Below are positions 18,519 to 28,028 of a DNA stretch of 64,000 nucleotides, in pieces (positions within the stretch are counted from its first letter, which is position 1; every line of letters begins with the position of its first letter). The translations under genes and the position numbers were made by a program. The DNA lies in assembly GCA_021648145.1 (NCBI GenBank), contig JAKITI010000010.1:47456-111455 (forward strand). The letters are read 5' to 3'. The notes beneath the pieces are model-generated. The model searched no databases, was not told the origin of the DNA, and worked only from the letters and a program-made list of their open reading frames with translations. The DNA is from Gammaproteobacteria bacterium (GTDB lineage: Bacteria > Pseudomonadota > Gammaproteobacteria > JAADGQ01).

Positions 18519-20969
18519 CTACTGCTGCTTGTTGATTTGAGTTAACGCTACAAATTCATGTGCATCCACACCTTCACTGGCGCGCTCTGCCCAGGGGTCA
18601 ACTTGTGCATAAACCTGTGACTCCAAAAAGCGTTTATTCAGTGCTTTACGCCCTTCAGAATCTTCCACGATGCGCTGTTTCACATAAGGCAAGCCGATAC
18701 GTTCGACCCAATGGGCAGTACGCTCCAGGTAGTGCGCCTCTTCACGATAAACCTGCATGAAAGCACCACAATACTCGCGCACTTCATCTTCCGTTTTAAC
18801 TTTGCATAACAAGTCTGTCACACGAACTTTAATACCACCGTTTCCTGCAATATGTAACTCCCAACCGGAATCAACCGCAACAACGCCAAAATCTTTGATT
18901 GTTGCTTCAGCGCAGTTGCGCGGACAACCACTGACTGCAATTTTAAACTTGGCGGGTGTCCATGAGCCCCAGGTCATTTTTTCCAGTTCAATGCCCATCT
19001 GCATTGATTTTTGAGTGCCGAAACGACACCACTCTTGTCCAACACACGTTTTGACCGTACGCAACCCTTTGGAATAAGCATGGCCAGAGATCATTCCACC
19101 TTTATTCAAATCACCCCAAACTGCAGGCAAATCTTCTTTTTTCACACCCAGCAGATCAATACGTTGACCGCCAGTAATTTTTACCGTTGGAATTTCATAT
19201 TTATCTGCCACATCGGCAATTGTGCGCAGCTCATCTGCCGTGGTGACACCGCCCCAGATTCTCGGTATAACTGAGTAAGTACCATCTTTTTGAATGTTGG
19301 CATGAATACGTTCGTTAATAAAACGAGAGCGATAGTCATCTTCTACTTTTCCAGGCCAGGCAGCAATCAAATAATAGTTGAGCGCAGGACGACAACTTGC
19401 ACAACCATCAACCGTCCGCCACTCCATTGCATTCATCAAGGCTTTTAGCGAAGTCAGTTTCTGTTCGGTGATTGCTTTGCGCACATCGTCGTGAGTGTAG
19501 TCAGTGCATTTACAGACAGGTTTTTCAGAAGGTGAATCCGAATAATCAGCACCCAAGGTATGCGCAAGAACCTGTTCAACCAACCCAGTACAAGAGCCAC
19601 ATGAGGCGGAAGCTTTGGTATGTGCCCGCACTTCATCCAGAGTCTGTAAGCCTTTTTCAATGATGGCCTTAGTGACGCAGCCTTTAGTCACGCCATTACA
19701 ACCACAAATTTCTGCATCATCACTCATAGCAGCAATTGCATCATTAACACCGCCGTGACCAGAGTCCCCTAAATGGGCTTGCCCAAATAGCAAGTGGCTA
19801 CGCATTTCGCTGACATCCGTTGCTTCACGTAACAGCTCAAAATACCAACTGCCATCAAATGTATCGCCATAGAGAACAACACCGACAATTTTGTGATCTT
19901 GCAAAATTATTTTTTTATAGACACCATTGGCAGGATCTTGAAAAATAATATCATCCGTTGCTTCATTACCATTGATGATTCCAGCAGAAAACAGATCAAC
20001 ACCAGAGACTTTCAGTTTAGTTGAAGTTTCGGTATGTACATAATGTTTATGATCAATATCAGCCAGTTGGCTGGCACAAACTTTAGCCATATCAAACAAG
20101 GGGGCTACCAGACCGTACGTATGCTCTTCAAACTGTACACACTCACCCACTGAGTAGACAGATGGATCACTGCTCAGCATGGTTTCACTGACCACAATAC
20201 CACGATCACATTCAAGATCGGCTTTCTGAGCCAACTCGAAATTAGGGCGAATACCGACCGCCATCACCACAAGGTCTGCTTCAATTTCAGCACCATCAGC
20301 AAAACGTATCCTGCTCACATGGTCATCACCCAAGATTTCCTGGGTTCGTGCATCCAGTAGAAATTTGATACCGCGTGATTCAAGCTCAGATTGCAATAGC
20401 TTGGCTGCTGGCTTATCTAGCTGACGCTCCATCAGGCAGTCCATAATATGCACAACAGTGACATCCATGCCTTGAAGTTTCAGGCCATTGGCGGCTTCCA
20501 GCCCCAATAAGCCCGCACCAATAACGACCGCTTTTTTCTTGGTTTTGGCGCTATCGAGCATGGTATCAACATCATGAATATCACGAAAGCCGATCACACC
20601 AGATAACTTGCCCCCTGGCACAGGAAGCATAAAAGGATTGGAACCGGTAGCAATCAATAAACGGTCATAGGACTCAAAAGTTCCATCTTCTGCAATAACC
20701 TTCTTTTCTGCGCGATTGATTTCAACCACTGTTTTATTCGCATGCAGTGTAATATTGTTGTTTTTATACCATTGCAAATCATTGATCATAATCTCGTCAA
20801 TGGTTTTTTCACCTGCCAATACAGGCGATAACATAATTCGATTGTAGTTACCGAAAGGCTCCGCACCAAAGATAGTAATATCGTAGGCATCAGGAGCCAG
20901 TTTCAATAGCTCTTCAATGGTTCTCATCCCTGCCATACCATTACCGATCATGACCAATTTTTGTTTCAC
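18519..20969 (-). CDS. nirB: NAD(P)H-dependent nitrite reductase large subunit
   Basis: Cytoplasmic siroheme enzyme that reduces nitrite to ammonium. The FAD/NAD domain begins with GNGMAG at residues 9-14 and has a second dinucleotide motif GAGLLGLEAA at 151-160. A BFD-like 2Fe-2S domain (CGCNGVTKGC...SCGSC) and a second similar module (CKCTDYTHDDV...CASC) follow. The siroheme/4Fe-4S half has TCVGQEWC and SGCPRNCA. Length 816 is typical. The start is GTG at 20969 with GGAGA just upstream. A sigma-54-type promoter lies 62-78 bases upstream. Confidence 0.95.
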   Translation of the reverse strand: MKQKLVMIGNGMAGMRTIEELLKLAPDAYDITIFGAEPFGNYNRIMLSPVLAGEKTIDEIMINDLQWYKNNNITLHANKTVVEINRAEKKVIAEDGTFESYDRLLIATGSNPFMLPVPGGKLSGVIGFRDIHDVDTMLDSAKTKKKAVVIGAGLLGLEAANGLKLQGMDVTVVHIMDCLMERQLDKPAAKLLQSELESRGIKFLLDARTQEILGDDHVSRIRFADGAEIEADLVVMAVGIRPNFELAQKADLECDRGIVVSETMLSSDPSVYSVGECVQFEEHTYGLVAPLFDMAKVCASQLADIDHKHYVHTETSTKLKVSGVDLFSAGIINGNEATDDIIFQDPANGVYKKIILQDHKIVGVVLYGDTFDGSWYFELLREATDVSEMRSHLLFGQAHLGDSGHGGVNDAIAAMSDDAEICGCNGVTKGCVTKAIIEKGLQTLDEVRAHTKASASCGSCTGLVEQVLAHTLGADYSDSPSEKPVCKCTDYTHDDVRKAITEQKLTSLKALMNAMEWRTVDGCASCRPALNYYLIAAWPGKVEDDYRSRFINERIHANIQKDGTYSVIPRIWGGVTTADELRTIADVADKYEIPTVKITGGQRIDLLGVKKEDLPAVWGDLNKGGMISGHAYSKGLRTVKTCVGQEWCRFGTQKSMQMGIELEKMTWGSWTPAKFKIAVSGCPRNCAEATIKDFGVVAVDSGWELHIAGNGGIKVRVTDLLCKVKTEDEVREYCGAFMQVYREEAHYLERTAHWVERIGLPYVKQRIVEDSEGRKALNKRFLESQVYAQVDPWAERASEGVDAHEFVALTQINKQQ

Positions 20970-21030
20970 GCGAGATCTCCGTTACTTATTATTTACAACA
21001 TCTTAATGGGTCGCTATTTTACATGAAAAG

Positions 21031-21047
21031 AGCAATTTGTATGCCAG
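21031..21047 (-). promoter_or_regulatory. Sigma-54 promoter of the nirBD-nasA operon
   Basis: On the minus strand this reads CTGGCATACAAATTGCT. It matches the -24/-12 consensus YTGGCACGRNNNTTGCW, with the invariant GG and GC separated by ten bases. The start site would fall near 21020, about 50 bases before the nirB GTG. It implies control by a sigma-54 activator such as NtrC. The rest of the 302-base gap (20970-21271) shows no gene; a TGCACC half-site near 21124 might be an enhancer, but this is weak. Confidence 0.7.
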
Positions 21048-21271
21048 TAAATTAGAATTTGTAAGTCAACCTATTAAATATATTGCCTTGCTGCTTCCAA
21101 TTTACTTTTTCCACCAATCAATATGCACCAAAATCTAACAAAAACTTACCAAAACAGTGCGAATCACTCACCTTTCATTTTAAGATACTCCTTGACTGAA
21201 AACCATTACATTAGCTATGTTAAAGGTTCTAAAACAAACCAACAAACTTACGACTCAGGAGAATAAATAAA

Positions 21272-22351
21272 ATGAAAAAAACAGGGTTGACTATAACTGC
21301 GGTGTTACTGGCTGGGTGTGCAACCACCCCACCGGAAAAAATTGATACTACACCCAAAAATCCAACAGCCGTTCTGAAGGCCAGCGGCGTTGTCAGTGGT
21401 ATGATATTGCCTGACTCTACATTTGAACAACTCGTCTACACGCGCAATGATAAAAGGCGCATTTCCGACAAACATAAATATGACTCTTGGGTGGCCAGCA
21501 AACTTTTAGGCGGCGGCGGTGATAATACAATTATCTATCGTATGGATAAAAACCTGAGTTGGACTTTGCTGGATAAAAAATATTTAGAGTGCCCGTTAAG
21601 CGGGTGTAATACAAATATCCTCACACAATTTAGCACGGATGAGGATGAAGAGGAGTTTAAATACGATCCTGATGAAGATACTGGCTGCCAGTTGAGCCTC
21701 ACTGATAATACATTCACAGTCAAAGAAACAGGGCAAACCCGTACTATATCTGGGTATGAAACAAAAGAGTATAACGTAACCTGGAAAGTTGAATATAAAG
21801 ACGACAGTGGTAAAAAAGATATAAACACTTTAAGAATCGTCTTCTGGAATACGATCCCAACAGCGGCTATGAAAGATGTATGGAAAATCAATGAAGAAGC
21901 CACACGAGCGTACCGAAAAGGGGCACAGAAAGATAACAACCCCTTGTCCTTACTACTTTCGGATGGAATCTTTAATGCCCTGTCTGCTTTTTCCGGTGAT
22001 ACATCAAAGGCAAACAACGAGTGGAATAGCTCTGTGAGCCAAAAATTAGCAACGGTGAAAGGCTATCCAATATCCATTAAAGTTGACTGGTATCTTGATA
22101 AAAAAGCCTGCCTAGAAACACAAGTAGCAGCAAAGCCTGAAAAGAAAGGGTTTGATTGGTCTAATCCAATGGGGGCACTTCAAGATAGCGTAGAAGATTT
22201 CGCCTCTAAAAAGGCCAAAAAAATGTTTCTACCTAGCCCCAATGAACCGATATTTCATTATATTTACGAAGTAAACAGCGTTGCCATTCAACCCGTGCAT
22301 GACAGTGTTTTTGAAATCCCCGCAGGCTACACATTAAAGACTAGAGAGTAG
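21272..22351 (+). CDS. Lipoprotein of unknown function
   Basis: A 359-residue protein I do not recognise. The signal peptide ends with LLAGCATT, a clear lipobox with Cys16. The mature part contains many charged residues, an acidic run near residues 125-135 (DEDEEEFKYDPDEDTG) and at least four cysteines, two of them in ECPLSGC. There are no membrane helices after the signal. It stands alone on the plus strand between two minus-strand operons. It has a good ribosome site (AGGAG) and ends in a bidirectional terminator. Confidence 0.75.
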   Translation: MKKTGLTITAVLLAGCATTPPEKIDTTPKNPTAVLKASGVVSGMILPDSTFEQLVYTRNDKRRISDKHKYDSWVASKLLGGGGDNTIIYRMDKNLSWTLLDKKYLECPLSGCNTNILTQFSTDEDEEEFKYDPDEDTGCQLSLTDNTFTVKETGQTRTISGYETKEYNVTWKVEYKDDSGKKDINTLRIVFWNTIPTAAMKDVWKINEEATRAYRKGAQKDNNPLSLLLSDGIFNALSAFSGDTSKANNEWNSSVSQKLATVKGYPISIKVDWYLDKKACLETQVAAKPEKKGFDWSNPMGALQDSVEDFASKKAKKMFLPSPNEPIFHYIYEVNSVAIQPVHDSVFEIPAGYTLKTRE

Positions 22352-22361
22352 TACCCAACAT

Positions 22362-22400
22362 AAAAGGCCACTGATTAAAACATTTAATCAGTGGCCTTTT
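22362..22400. terminator. Bidirectional terminator between the lipoprotein gene and flgH
   Basis: A near-perfect long stem, AAAGGCCACTGATTAAA paired with its complement around a four-base loop, flanked by A and T tracts on both sides. It can end the plus-strand lipoprotein gene. It also lies downstream of flgH, which stops at 22488 on the minus strand. Confidence 0.85.
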
Positions 22401-22487
22401 ATAATAATTTTACTTTTTTACTGACTTGAGGTTTCTAACATGGATATAGGCATCTTGAATCCACACACCCGAGTTATTTCCACGTCA

Positions 22488-23168
22488 TCAAAACGGCCAC
22501 CAAGGGCTATTAAATGCTCGCTCTAACCACCCCATTCTATTGACATCATTCATTACGCCTTCACTGGCATAGGTGATATTTGCATTGGCAATTTGTGTTG
22601 ATAAAATAGAGTTATCGGTGCTGATATCATTGGGACGTACCACGCCAGAGAGTTTGATGTACTCTTTACCCTGATTCATTTCCAGTACTTTTTGCCCTTT
22701 AATCACATAGTTTCCATTCGGTAAAATCTGGGTGATGACTGCCGCTATGCTGCCATTCAGTGTGTTGCTTTGAGTGCTGTCTCCCGTGCCGGTAAATTTA
22801 CGGCCAGAGCTGAGGCTGGCAGAAAGGTCAAATCGTGATTTGAATGATGGAAGACTTCCAAAAATTGTCGGCGCTGCAACACTGACTTCACTATCTTTTT
22901 TGGTACTGGTGCTGGCTTTTTTGGTGGCCGCTGTTTTCTCAGCCAATTTGACATTGATTATATCGCCAACACGGCGACCTTTTTGATCCTCAAACAGCCC
23001 GCCTGCATTCGACTCATAAATTGCTCCGGGCGTTGTTTCTACAGGTTTCATATCTGGGTAAAAAAATTCATCAGCGTCCGCTAATTCAGGCTTTTGAGGA
23101 ATATAGCTACAACCTGCAATCATCAGTGCTATTCCAGATAAATAGACAATATGCTTAATACTATCCAT
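22488..23168 (-). CDS. flgH: Flagellar L-ring lipoprotein FlgH
   Basis: Forms the L-ring of the flagellar basal body in the outer membrane. The signal peptide ends with the lipobox MIAGC (Cys20). The family core follows: FEDQKGRRVGDIINVKLAEKT, ITQILPNGNYVIKGQK, and the C-terminal WLERAFNSPWWPF. Its 226 residues are normal. Its ATG overlaps the flgG stop. It is the last gene of the flg run here; flgI, flgJ, flgK and flgL do not follow. Confidence 0.95.
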   Translation of the reverse strand: MDSIKHIVYLSGIALMIAGCSYIPQKPELADADEFFYPDMKPVETTPGAIYESNAGGLFEDQKGRRVGDIINVKLAEKTAATKKASTSTKKDSEVSVAAPTIFGSLPSFKSRFDLSASLSSGRKFTGTGDSTQSNTLNGSIAAVITQILPNGNYVIKGQKVLEMNQGKEYIKLSGVVRPNDISTDNSILSTQIANANITYASEGVMNDVNRMGWLERAFNSPWWPF

Positions 23169-23953
23169 TACAAATTATTACTCACATATTGCAGCATTCT
23201 ATCGGCGGCAGAAATCACCTTGGAGTTCATTTCATAAGCTCGCTGAGTTTCTATCATGTTGACCAGCTCTTCAACAACATTAATATTTGAACTTTCCAAC
23301 GCGCCCTGCTGTACTGTTCCTACACCATTCAGACCTGGTGTAGAGGTTGCGGCTGCTCCACTGGCTGCTGATTCGACATACAGATTTTTACCGACGGGTT
23401 GTAGCCCTGTTGGATTTACAAAATCAGCCAGTTGAATATTGCCAAGTTGCACCGGAGCTGCCGAACCAGGAGTAGTTGCACTCACCACACCGTCAATGCC
23501 GATGGTAAGGCTCAATGCATTTTCCGGCACAGTAATGGCTGGTTGAAGTGTATAGCCATTAGAGGTCACTATCTGCCCCTGACTATCCACTTTAAAGTTA
23601 CCATCGCGTGAATATGCAAGCGTACCGTCTGGCTGCAAAATTTGAAAAAAACCACGCCCTTCAATTGCAACATCTAACGAATTTTCTGTCTGGATCATAT
23701 TGCCCTGAGTATGCAGCTTATCAGTCGCAACGGTTCTCACACCTGTACCCAGAGATAAACCAGAGGGAATTTGCGTATCTTGTGAAGATTGCGCTCCCAC
23801 CTGGCGAATATTCTGGTAGAAAAGATCTTCAAAAACTGCGCGGCTTCTTTTAAAGCCTGTTGTATTTACGTTCGCCAGATTATTGGAGACCACAGCCATT
23901 CTTGTTTGCTGTGCATCCAGCCCTGTTTTAGCGATCCATAATGCTTGATTCAT
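23168..23953 (-). CDS. flgG: Flagellar distal rod protein FlgG
   Basis: Builds the distal rod of the flagellum. The N-terminal rod/hook motif ([19 protein letters not shown]) and the C-terminal coiled-coil ([20 protein letters not shown]) are typical. Its 261 residues match E. coli FlgG (260). It sits between flgF and flgH in the standard order. Confidence 0.97.
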   Translation of the reverse strand: MNQALWIAKTGLDAQQTRMAVVSNNLANVNTTGFKRSRAVFEDLFYQNIRQVGAQSSQDTQIPSGLSLGTGVRTVATDKLHTQGNMIQTENSLDVAIEGRGFFQILQPDGTLAYSRDGNFKVDSQGQIVTSNGYTLQPAITVPENALSLTIGIDGVVSATTPGSAAPVQLGNIQLADFVNPTGLQPVGKNLYVESAASGAAATSTPGLNGVGTVQQGALESSNINVVEELVNMIETQRAYEMNSKVISAADRMLQYVSNNL

Positions 23954-23982
23954 ATCTGTTTCCTTTTATTGATACGGCTTAA

Positions 23983-24726
23983 TTAGCCTTGCAAACGCAA
24001 TAACGCAGCGGATGCTTTATCATTATCTTCCGTGGTTTTCATCATTTTTATCTGCATTTCAAACTGGCGAGAGAGTGAAATCATTTTGATCATTGAGTCC
24101 ACCGAGTTCACATTACTGCTTTCTAGGTGACCTGAGACTAAACGAACATTTGCATCTGGCGGAGCTGCACTGTTATCTCTTAAGCGTAAAAGACCATCTT
24201 TTCCTTTGACCAGATCTTCTAACGGCGGATTAACCAGCTTGATACGATCAACAACCGCCAGTGCCGCAGAAGATTGGCCGAGCGGTAACATTGTAAATGT
24301 ACCATCGGCTCCTAATTCAATTTTTTCAGCAGGCGGCAGTGCAATGATTCCGTTATTACCTTTGACCGGATAACCCGCACCCGTTGTAACAACACCACCA
24401 CTGGCAATACGCAGATCACCCGCACGGGTATAAGCTTCTCCACCATCCGGTGTTTGCACCGCGATAAAGCCATAATCTTCAATCGCAACATCCAGCTCTC
24501 GACCCGTACTCACCACTGCGCCTGGTGTAAAATCTATGCCGGTACTTCTGTCTGAAGTATAAGTGCGCGTTGGCCAGCCAGAACCCGAGAGCGCCTTCCC
24601 TGAAAAAGCTTCCATATCTGCACGAAATCCAGCCGTATTAGCGTTGGCGAGATTATGTGCATTCACGGCTTGCGAGCGCATGGTCTGTTTCGCACCGGAC
24701 ATCGCAATGTAAAGCATTCGATCCAT
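23983..24726 (-). CDS. flgF: Flagellar proximal rod protein FlgF
   Basis: A proximal rod component related to FlgG. The N-terminus (MLYIAMSGAKQTMRSQAVNAHNLAN) and the C-terminus (VDSMIKMISLSRQFEMQIKM) are diagnostic. Length 247 is close to E. coli FlgF (251). It is spaced 29 bases from flgG. Confidence 0.96.
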   Translation of the reverse strand: MDRMLYIAMSGAKQTMRSQAVNAHNLANANTAGFRADMEAFSGKALSGSGWPTRTYTSDRSTGIDFTPGAVVSTGRELDVAIEDYGFIAVQTPDGGEAYTRAGDLRIASGGVVTTGAGYPVKGNNGIIALPPAEKIELGADGTFTMLPLGQSSAALAVVDRIKLVNPPLEDLVKGKDGLLRLRDNSAAPPDANVRLVSGHLESSNVNSVDSMIKMISLSRQFEMQIKMMKTTEDNDKASAALLRLQG

Positions 24727-24759
24727 GTTATGCCTCCAAACTTATAAAATTAATATTCA

Positions 24760-26373
24760 CTAGCGAATATTAATAATCGTTTGAGTGATCGTATCTGCGG
24801 TCGAGATCACTTGGGAGTTTGCCTGAAAATTTCGCTGTGCTGTAATCATATTGACTAGCTGCTCTGTCAGGTCAACATTCGACCCTTCCAAGGCTCCAGA
24901 TTGAACCAGACCTAAACTGGATGAGCCTGGTGAACCGACAAGTGGAGCCCCCGAATCGAAACTTTCGGCCCAGGAAGTATCACCCAATGAACGTAGACCC
25001 TGTGGGTTGCGAAAGTTGGCTAATGCCACCTGCGCTTCTACCCGTGTCTGGCCATTGCTAAAACGCGCCAGAACCATTCCGGTATCATCAATATCAATAC
25101 CACTCAAACGCCCTGTGGTGAAGCCATCTTGAGAGAGTTCATTGACATTAAAACCACCGCCATATTGAGTCAGCCTCGCATAATCAAGCGTTAACGACAT
25201 ACTTTCTGCACCGCCTCCAGGACTATAATCCGCTGTACTAATTGATGAAGGAGGTGCCGGCACACCATTAATGGACAATAGCTTTCCACCCGTTGAAAAG
25301 TTAATTAAATCCGAACCATTCGCCTGAGCTCCTGGAATTTGAGTGCCATTAATAAATGTATAGCTTTCCCATTCACCTGGAACTTCTGTTTTTCGATAAT
25401 AAAAAGAGGCCAGTTGGCTTGCACCTAAAGAGTCAAATACAGTCAATGATGTTGAGCGGTTATAACTTGTTGCATCAGTGACAGAAAATTCACGTTGTAC
25501 TGCGCCATCAGACAACGCAGTAATATCAGAAGCACCTGCCCCTACTGCTTGTGAAATCAGCCCAGTGGTATCAATTGTGATTGGAATTGCGGGCTGGTTC
25601 GCCGCACCATCAGGATCCCAGCTCAGCGTGGCAACATCGGTTCCTACATTCACACCCGTTGCTATTGTCGGCGGCAGAGTCTGTGCACCTCCAACGAGCA
25701 GTTCAACATCCCAGTTTGTGCCGCCAACAGAGGTAAATTGTAAAGTTGCGTCATTTACTTCATTGCCATAACTATCAAAAATACTAAAATCACCTGTTGT
25801 GTAAGGTGAATCATTGGTATCCAATATTGCACCTCCAAACTGAATGGCAGAGGAGGTCACCGCCGCGCCAGGCACCTCAGCATCTGCATTTAAGTTCAGA
25901 CCCAAATCTACAGAAGTCGTCGCTCTGGGAGAAAGATCATCAGTACGGAGCTGAATACTGCCTTGTGCCCCTGTTACGTTACCGATATCGTCCACCATAT
26001 AGCCCGTTAGTTTTTGATCTGAGCTGTTCACAATAAAGCCATCATTGTCTACACCAAATGCACCCGCACGGCTGTACATAATCGTGCCATTATCATCCAG
26101 CCTGAAAAACCCTTGGCCACTGATCGCCAGATCAAGTGCATTGTTGGTAAATTCAGTATTACCCTGGGAAAATTGCTGGGCAACATTCGATACTTTCACC
26201 CCGCTCCCCACAGCATCGGACGCTGTACCCAGATTAGATGTGGCATAGATATCTGAAAATTCAGTCCGAGATTGTTTAAACCCCGTTGTACTGGCATTGG
26301 CAACATTATTACCAATTACTCGAAGGTCTGTTGAAGCGGCATTTAATCCACTTAAAGCAATACGAAATGGCAT
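24760..26373 (-). CDS. flgE: Flagellar hook protein FlgE
   Basis: Polymerises into the flagellar hook. The conserved N-terminal (LSGLNAASTDLRVIGNNVANAST) and C-terminal (LTEQLVNMITAQRNFQANSQVI) rod/hook regions flank a large variable middle domain. At 537 residues it is longer than the E. coli hook protein (402); the extra length lies in the surface-exposed middle, common in marine gammaproteobacteria. Confidence 0.96.
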   Translation of the reverse strand: MPFRIALSGLNAASTDLRVIGNNVANASTTGFKQSRTEFSDIYATSNLGTASDAVGSGVKVSNVAQQFSQGNTEFTNNALDLAISGQGFFRLDDNGTIMYSRAGAFGVDNDGFIVNSSDQKLTGYMVDDIGNVTGAQGSIQLRTDDLSPRATTSVDLGLNLNADAEVPGAAVTSSAIQFGGAILDTNDSPYTTGDFSIFDSYGNEVNDATLQFTSVGGTNWDVELLVGGAQTLPPTIATGVNVGTDVATLSWDPDGAANQPAIPITIDTTGLISQAVGAGASDITALSDGAVQREFSVTDATSYNRSTSLTVFDSLGASQLASFYYRKTEVPGEWESYTFINGTQIPGAQANGSDLINFSTGGKLLSINGVPAPPSSISTADYSPGGGAESMSLTLDYARLTQYGGGFNVNELSQDGFTTGRLSGIDIDDTGMVLARFSNGQTRVEAQVALANFRNPQGLRSLGDTSWAESFDSGAPLVGSPGSSSLGLVQSGALEGSNVDLTEQLVNMITAQRNFQANSQVISTADTITQTIINIR

Positions 26374-26387
26374 AATACTTCTCCTTG

Positions 26388-27056
26388 TTACTTGATCTGT
26401 TTGACTTCATTAAAAGCAGCCGCACCTAAGCCTGCTAAATTCACCATAAGCCCGCTACTACCGCTGCCTAATGTGACACTTTCAACTTTTGCTTCAATCA
26501 CTGTGTTTAATGCCTGATCTTTTCCATCAATCACCGCTTGAGCCGTCACGTTATATTTTCCAGGCATTAACGCTTCTCCATCACTGCCGGTTCCATCCCA
26601 GTTGAATCCAACTTGCCCAGACTCCTGTGCACCTAAGTTGATCTGTTTCACCACATTGCCACCTAAATCCGAGATCGTAACTTGAACTTCTGAGCTGCTT
26701 ACAGGTAACTCCAGAGCACCATTAAATCCACCTTGCTTTTCCATATAAGCGGTATTACCCGGAAGCTGCACGGTGCGCCCAATCAAGCTGGAAGCCTGTA
26801 GTGCTTGACTGGAATAGAGTGAGTTGCTCAACTGACTAAAAGAATCATTCAGTGTTTGAATTCCTGATGACGTACTAAACTGTGCCATTTGAGACAAAAA
26901 ATCACCATTATCCATAGGCTTTAATGGATCTTGATTGCTCAACTGTGATGTCATGAGCCTCATAAAATCACCTTGACCCAGCTCTGTTTTTTTCTTCTCA
27001 GTCTGCTGCCCAAGGCCTAACTGACTGACTACATTGTTATCAATATGTGTTGACAT
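26388..27056 (-). CDS. flgD: Flagellar hook assembly scaffold FlgD
   Basis: The hook-cap protein needed for hook assembly. The FlgD signature QGDFMRLMTSQLSNQDPLKPMDN lies in the first 45 residues. A FlgD immunoglobulin-like domain (VTISDLGGNVVKQ...FNWDGTGSDG) and a tudor-like part follow. Length 222 is normal. Confidence 0.95.
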   Translation of the reverse strand: MSTHIDNNVVSQLGLGQQTEKKKTELGQGDFMRLMTSQLSNQDPLKPMDNGDFLSQMAQFSTSSGIQTLNDSFSQLSNSLYSSQALQASSLIGRTVQLPGNTAYMEKQGGFNGALELPVSSSEVQVTISDLGGNVVKQINLGAQESGQVGFNWDGTGSDGEALMPGKYNVTAQAVIDGKDQALNTVIEAKVESVTLGSGSSGLMVNLAGLGAAAFNEVKQIK

Positions 27057-27071
27057 TTTATCTACCTAAAT

Positions 27072-27479
27072 TTATCGGCCAATATTTAATGTATTCATCA
27101 ACAACTGCTTTGATGTATTCATCACTTCGATATTGTTTTGGTAAGATCTCGATGCGGAGATCATATTGGCCATCTGCTCAATGACGTTAACATTTGAAGA
27201 ATAAACATAGCCCTCTTCATCGGCCAATGGATTATTCGGCTCAAAACGTTTCAATGCCTCAGCATTTGATTCAAGAATATTTGTCATTCTCACACCGACA
27301 TTTTCATCATCAAACTCATTCATCATAGCTTCAAATACGGGCTCTTTTGCACGATAAACATCTTCAGCCTTACCGGCCGTATTGCCTGCATTGGCCAAGT
27401 TACTGGCCGTAATATTCAAGCGATGAGATTGAGCACTCATCCCCGAACCTGAAATATTAAAAATATTTAGAAGTGACAT
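27072..27479 (-). CDS. flgC: Flagellar proximal rod protein FlgC
   Basis: A proximal rod protein of 135 residues. The N-terminal ISGSGMSAQSHRLNITASNLAN and the C-terminal VIEQMANMISASRSYQNN are typical, and the size matches E. coli FlgC (134). It begins two bases after flgB. Confidence 0.96.
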   Translation of the reverse strand: MSLLNIFNISGSGMSAQSHRLNITASNLANAGNTAGKAEDVYRAKEPVFEAMMNEFDDENVGVRMTNILESNAEALKRFEPNNPLADEEGYVYSSNVNVIEQMANMISASRSYQNNIEVMNTSKQLLMNTLNIGR

Positions 27480-27481
27480 GA

Positions 27482-27880
27482 TTATTCCCCTTTAAGAGCT
27501 CCTTTAAGGCCATTAATACGGCCATTCAAAAACGTGAGCGTTGCTTGGTAATTCAGTGCATTTTTAGAAAATTCAGCCTGCTCAATGTGCGTTTCAACCG
27601 TATTGCCATCCAATGAAGGCTGAGTCGGGACTCGATACATAAGATCCTCACTATTTGAGGTTGCTAACGCAGCACTTGAAACATGTCCGGAAGAGGTCGT
27701 TTTAAGTTGTATGGCTGTTTTTGATGCATCTTTCAGAGCACTGGCAAAATCCATATCCCGAGCTTTAAAGCCAGGTGTATCTGCATTTGCAAGATTGTTA
27801 GCCAAGATTTCAGCACGCCGTGAACGTAATACCAGCGTGTCAGCGTATTGTCCTAGAGCACTACTAATATTATTTGGCAT
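27482..27880 (-). CDS. flgB: Flagellar proximal rod protein FlgB
   Basis: The first gene of the flgBCDEFGH operon and a proximal rod subunit. The core RSRRAEILANNLANADTPGFKARDMDF is typical. I chose ATG 27880 (132 residues) because GGAGA lies about five bases upstream; a GTG one codon earlier is possible. A consensus sigma-54 promoter lies 33-49 bases upstream. Confidence 0.95.
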   Translation of the reverse strand: MPNNISSALGQYADTLVLRSRRAEILANNLANADTPGFKARDMDFASALKDASKTAIQLKTTSSGHVSSAALATSNSEDLMYRVPTQPSLDGNTVETHIEQAEFSKNALNYQATLTFLNGRINGLKGALKGE

Positions 27881-27912
27881 CACCGTCTCCTGTTTAATTT
27901 GTGAATAAACAG

Positions 27913-27929
27913 AGCAAACATTGTGCCAG
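27913..27929 (-). promoter_or_regulatory. Sigma-54 promoter of the flgB operon
   Basis: Minus-strand CTGGCACAATGTTTGCT matches the sigma-54 consensus at TGGCAC and TTGCT with correct spacing. Class III flagellar operons of this kind are driven by sigma-54 with an FleQ/FlrC-type activator, so the site agrees with the downstream genes. Confidence 0.85.
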
Positions 27930-28028
27930 AACTTAGATTTTCATTAAAAACAGAGTGTTACCAATGATATTATGATTGGTTTGAAAACAGACGCGGCAAT
28001 GGAATGCCGCTATGTGGCAATGAGAATA

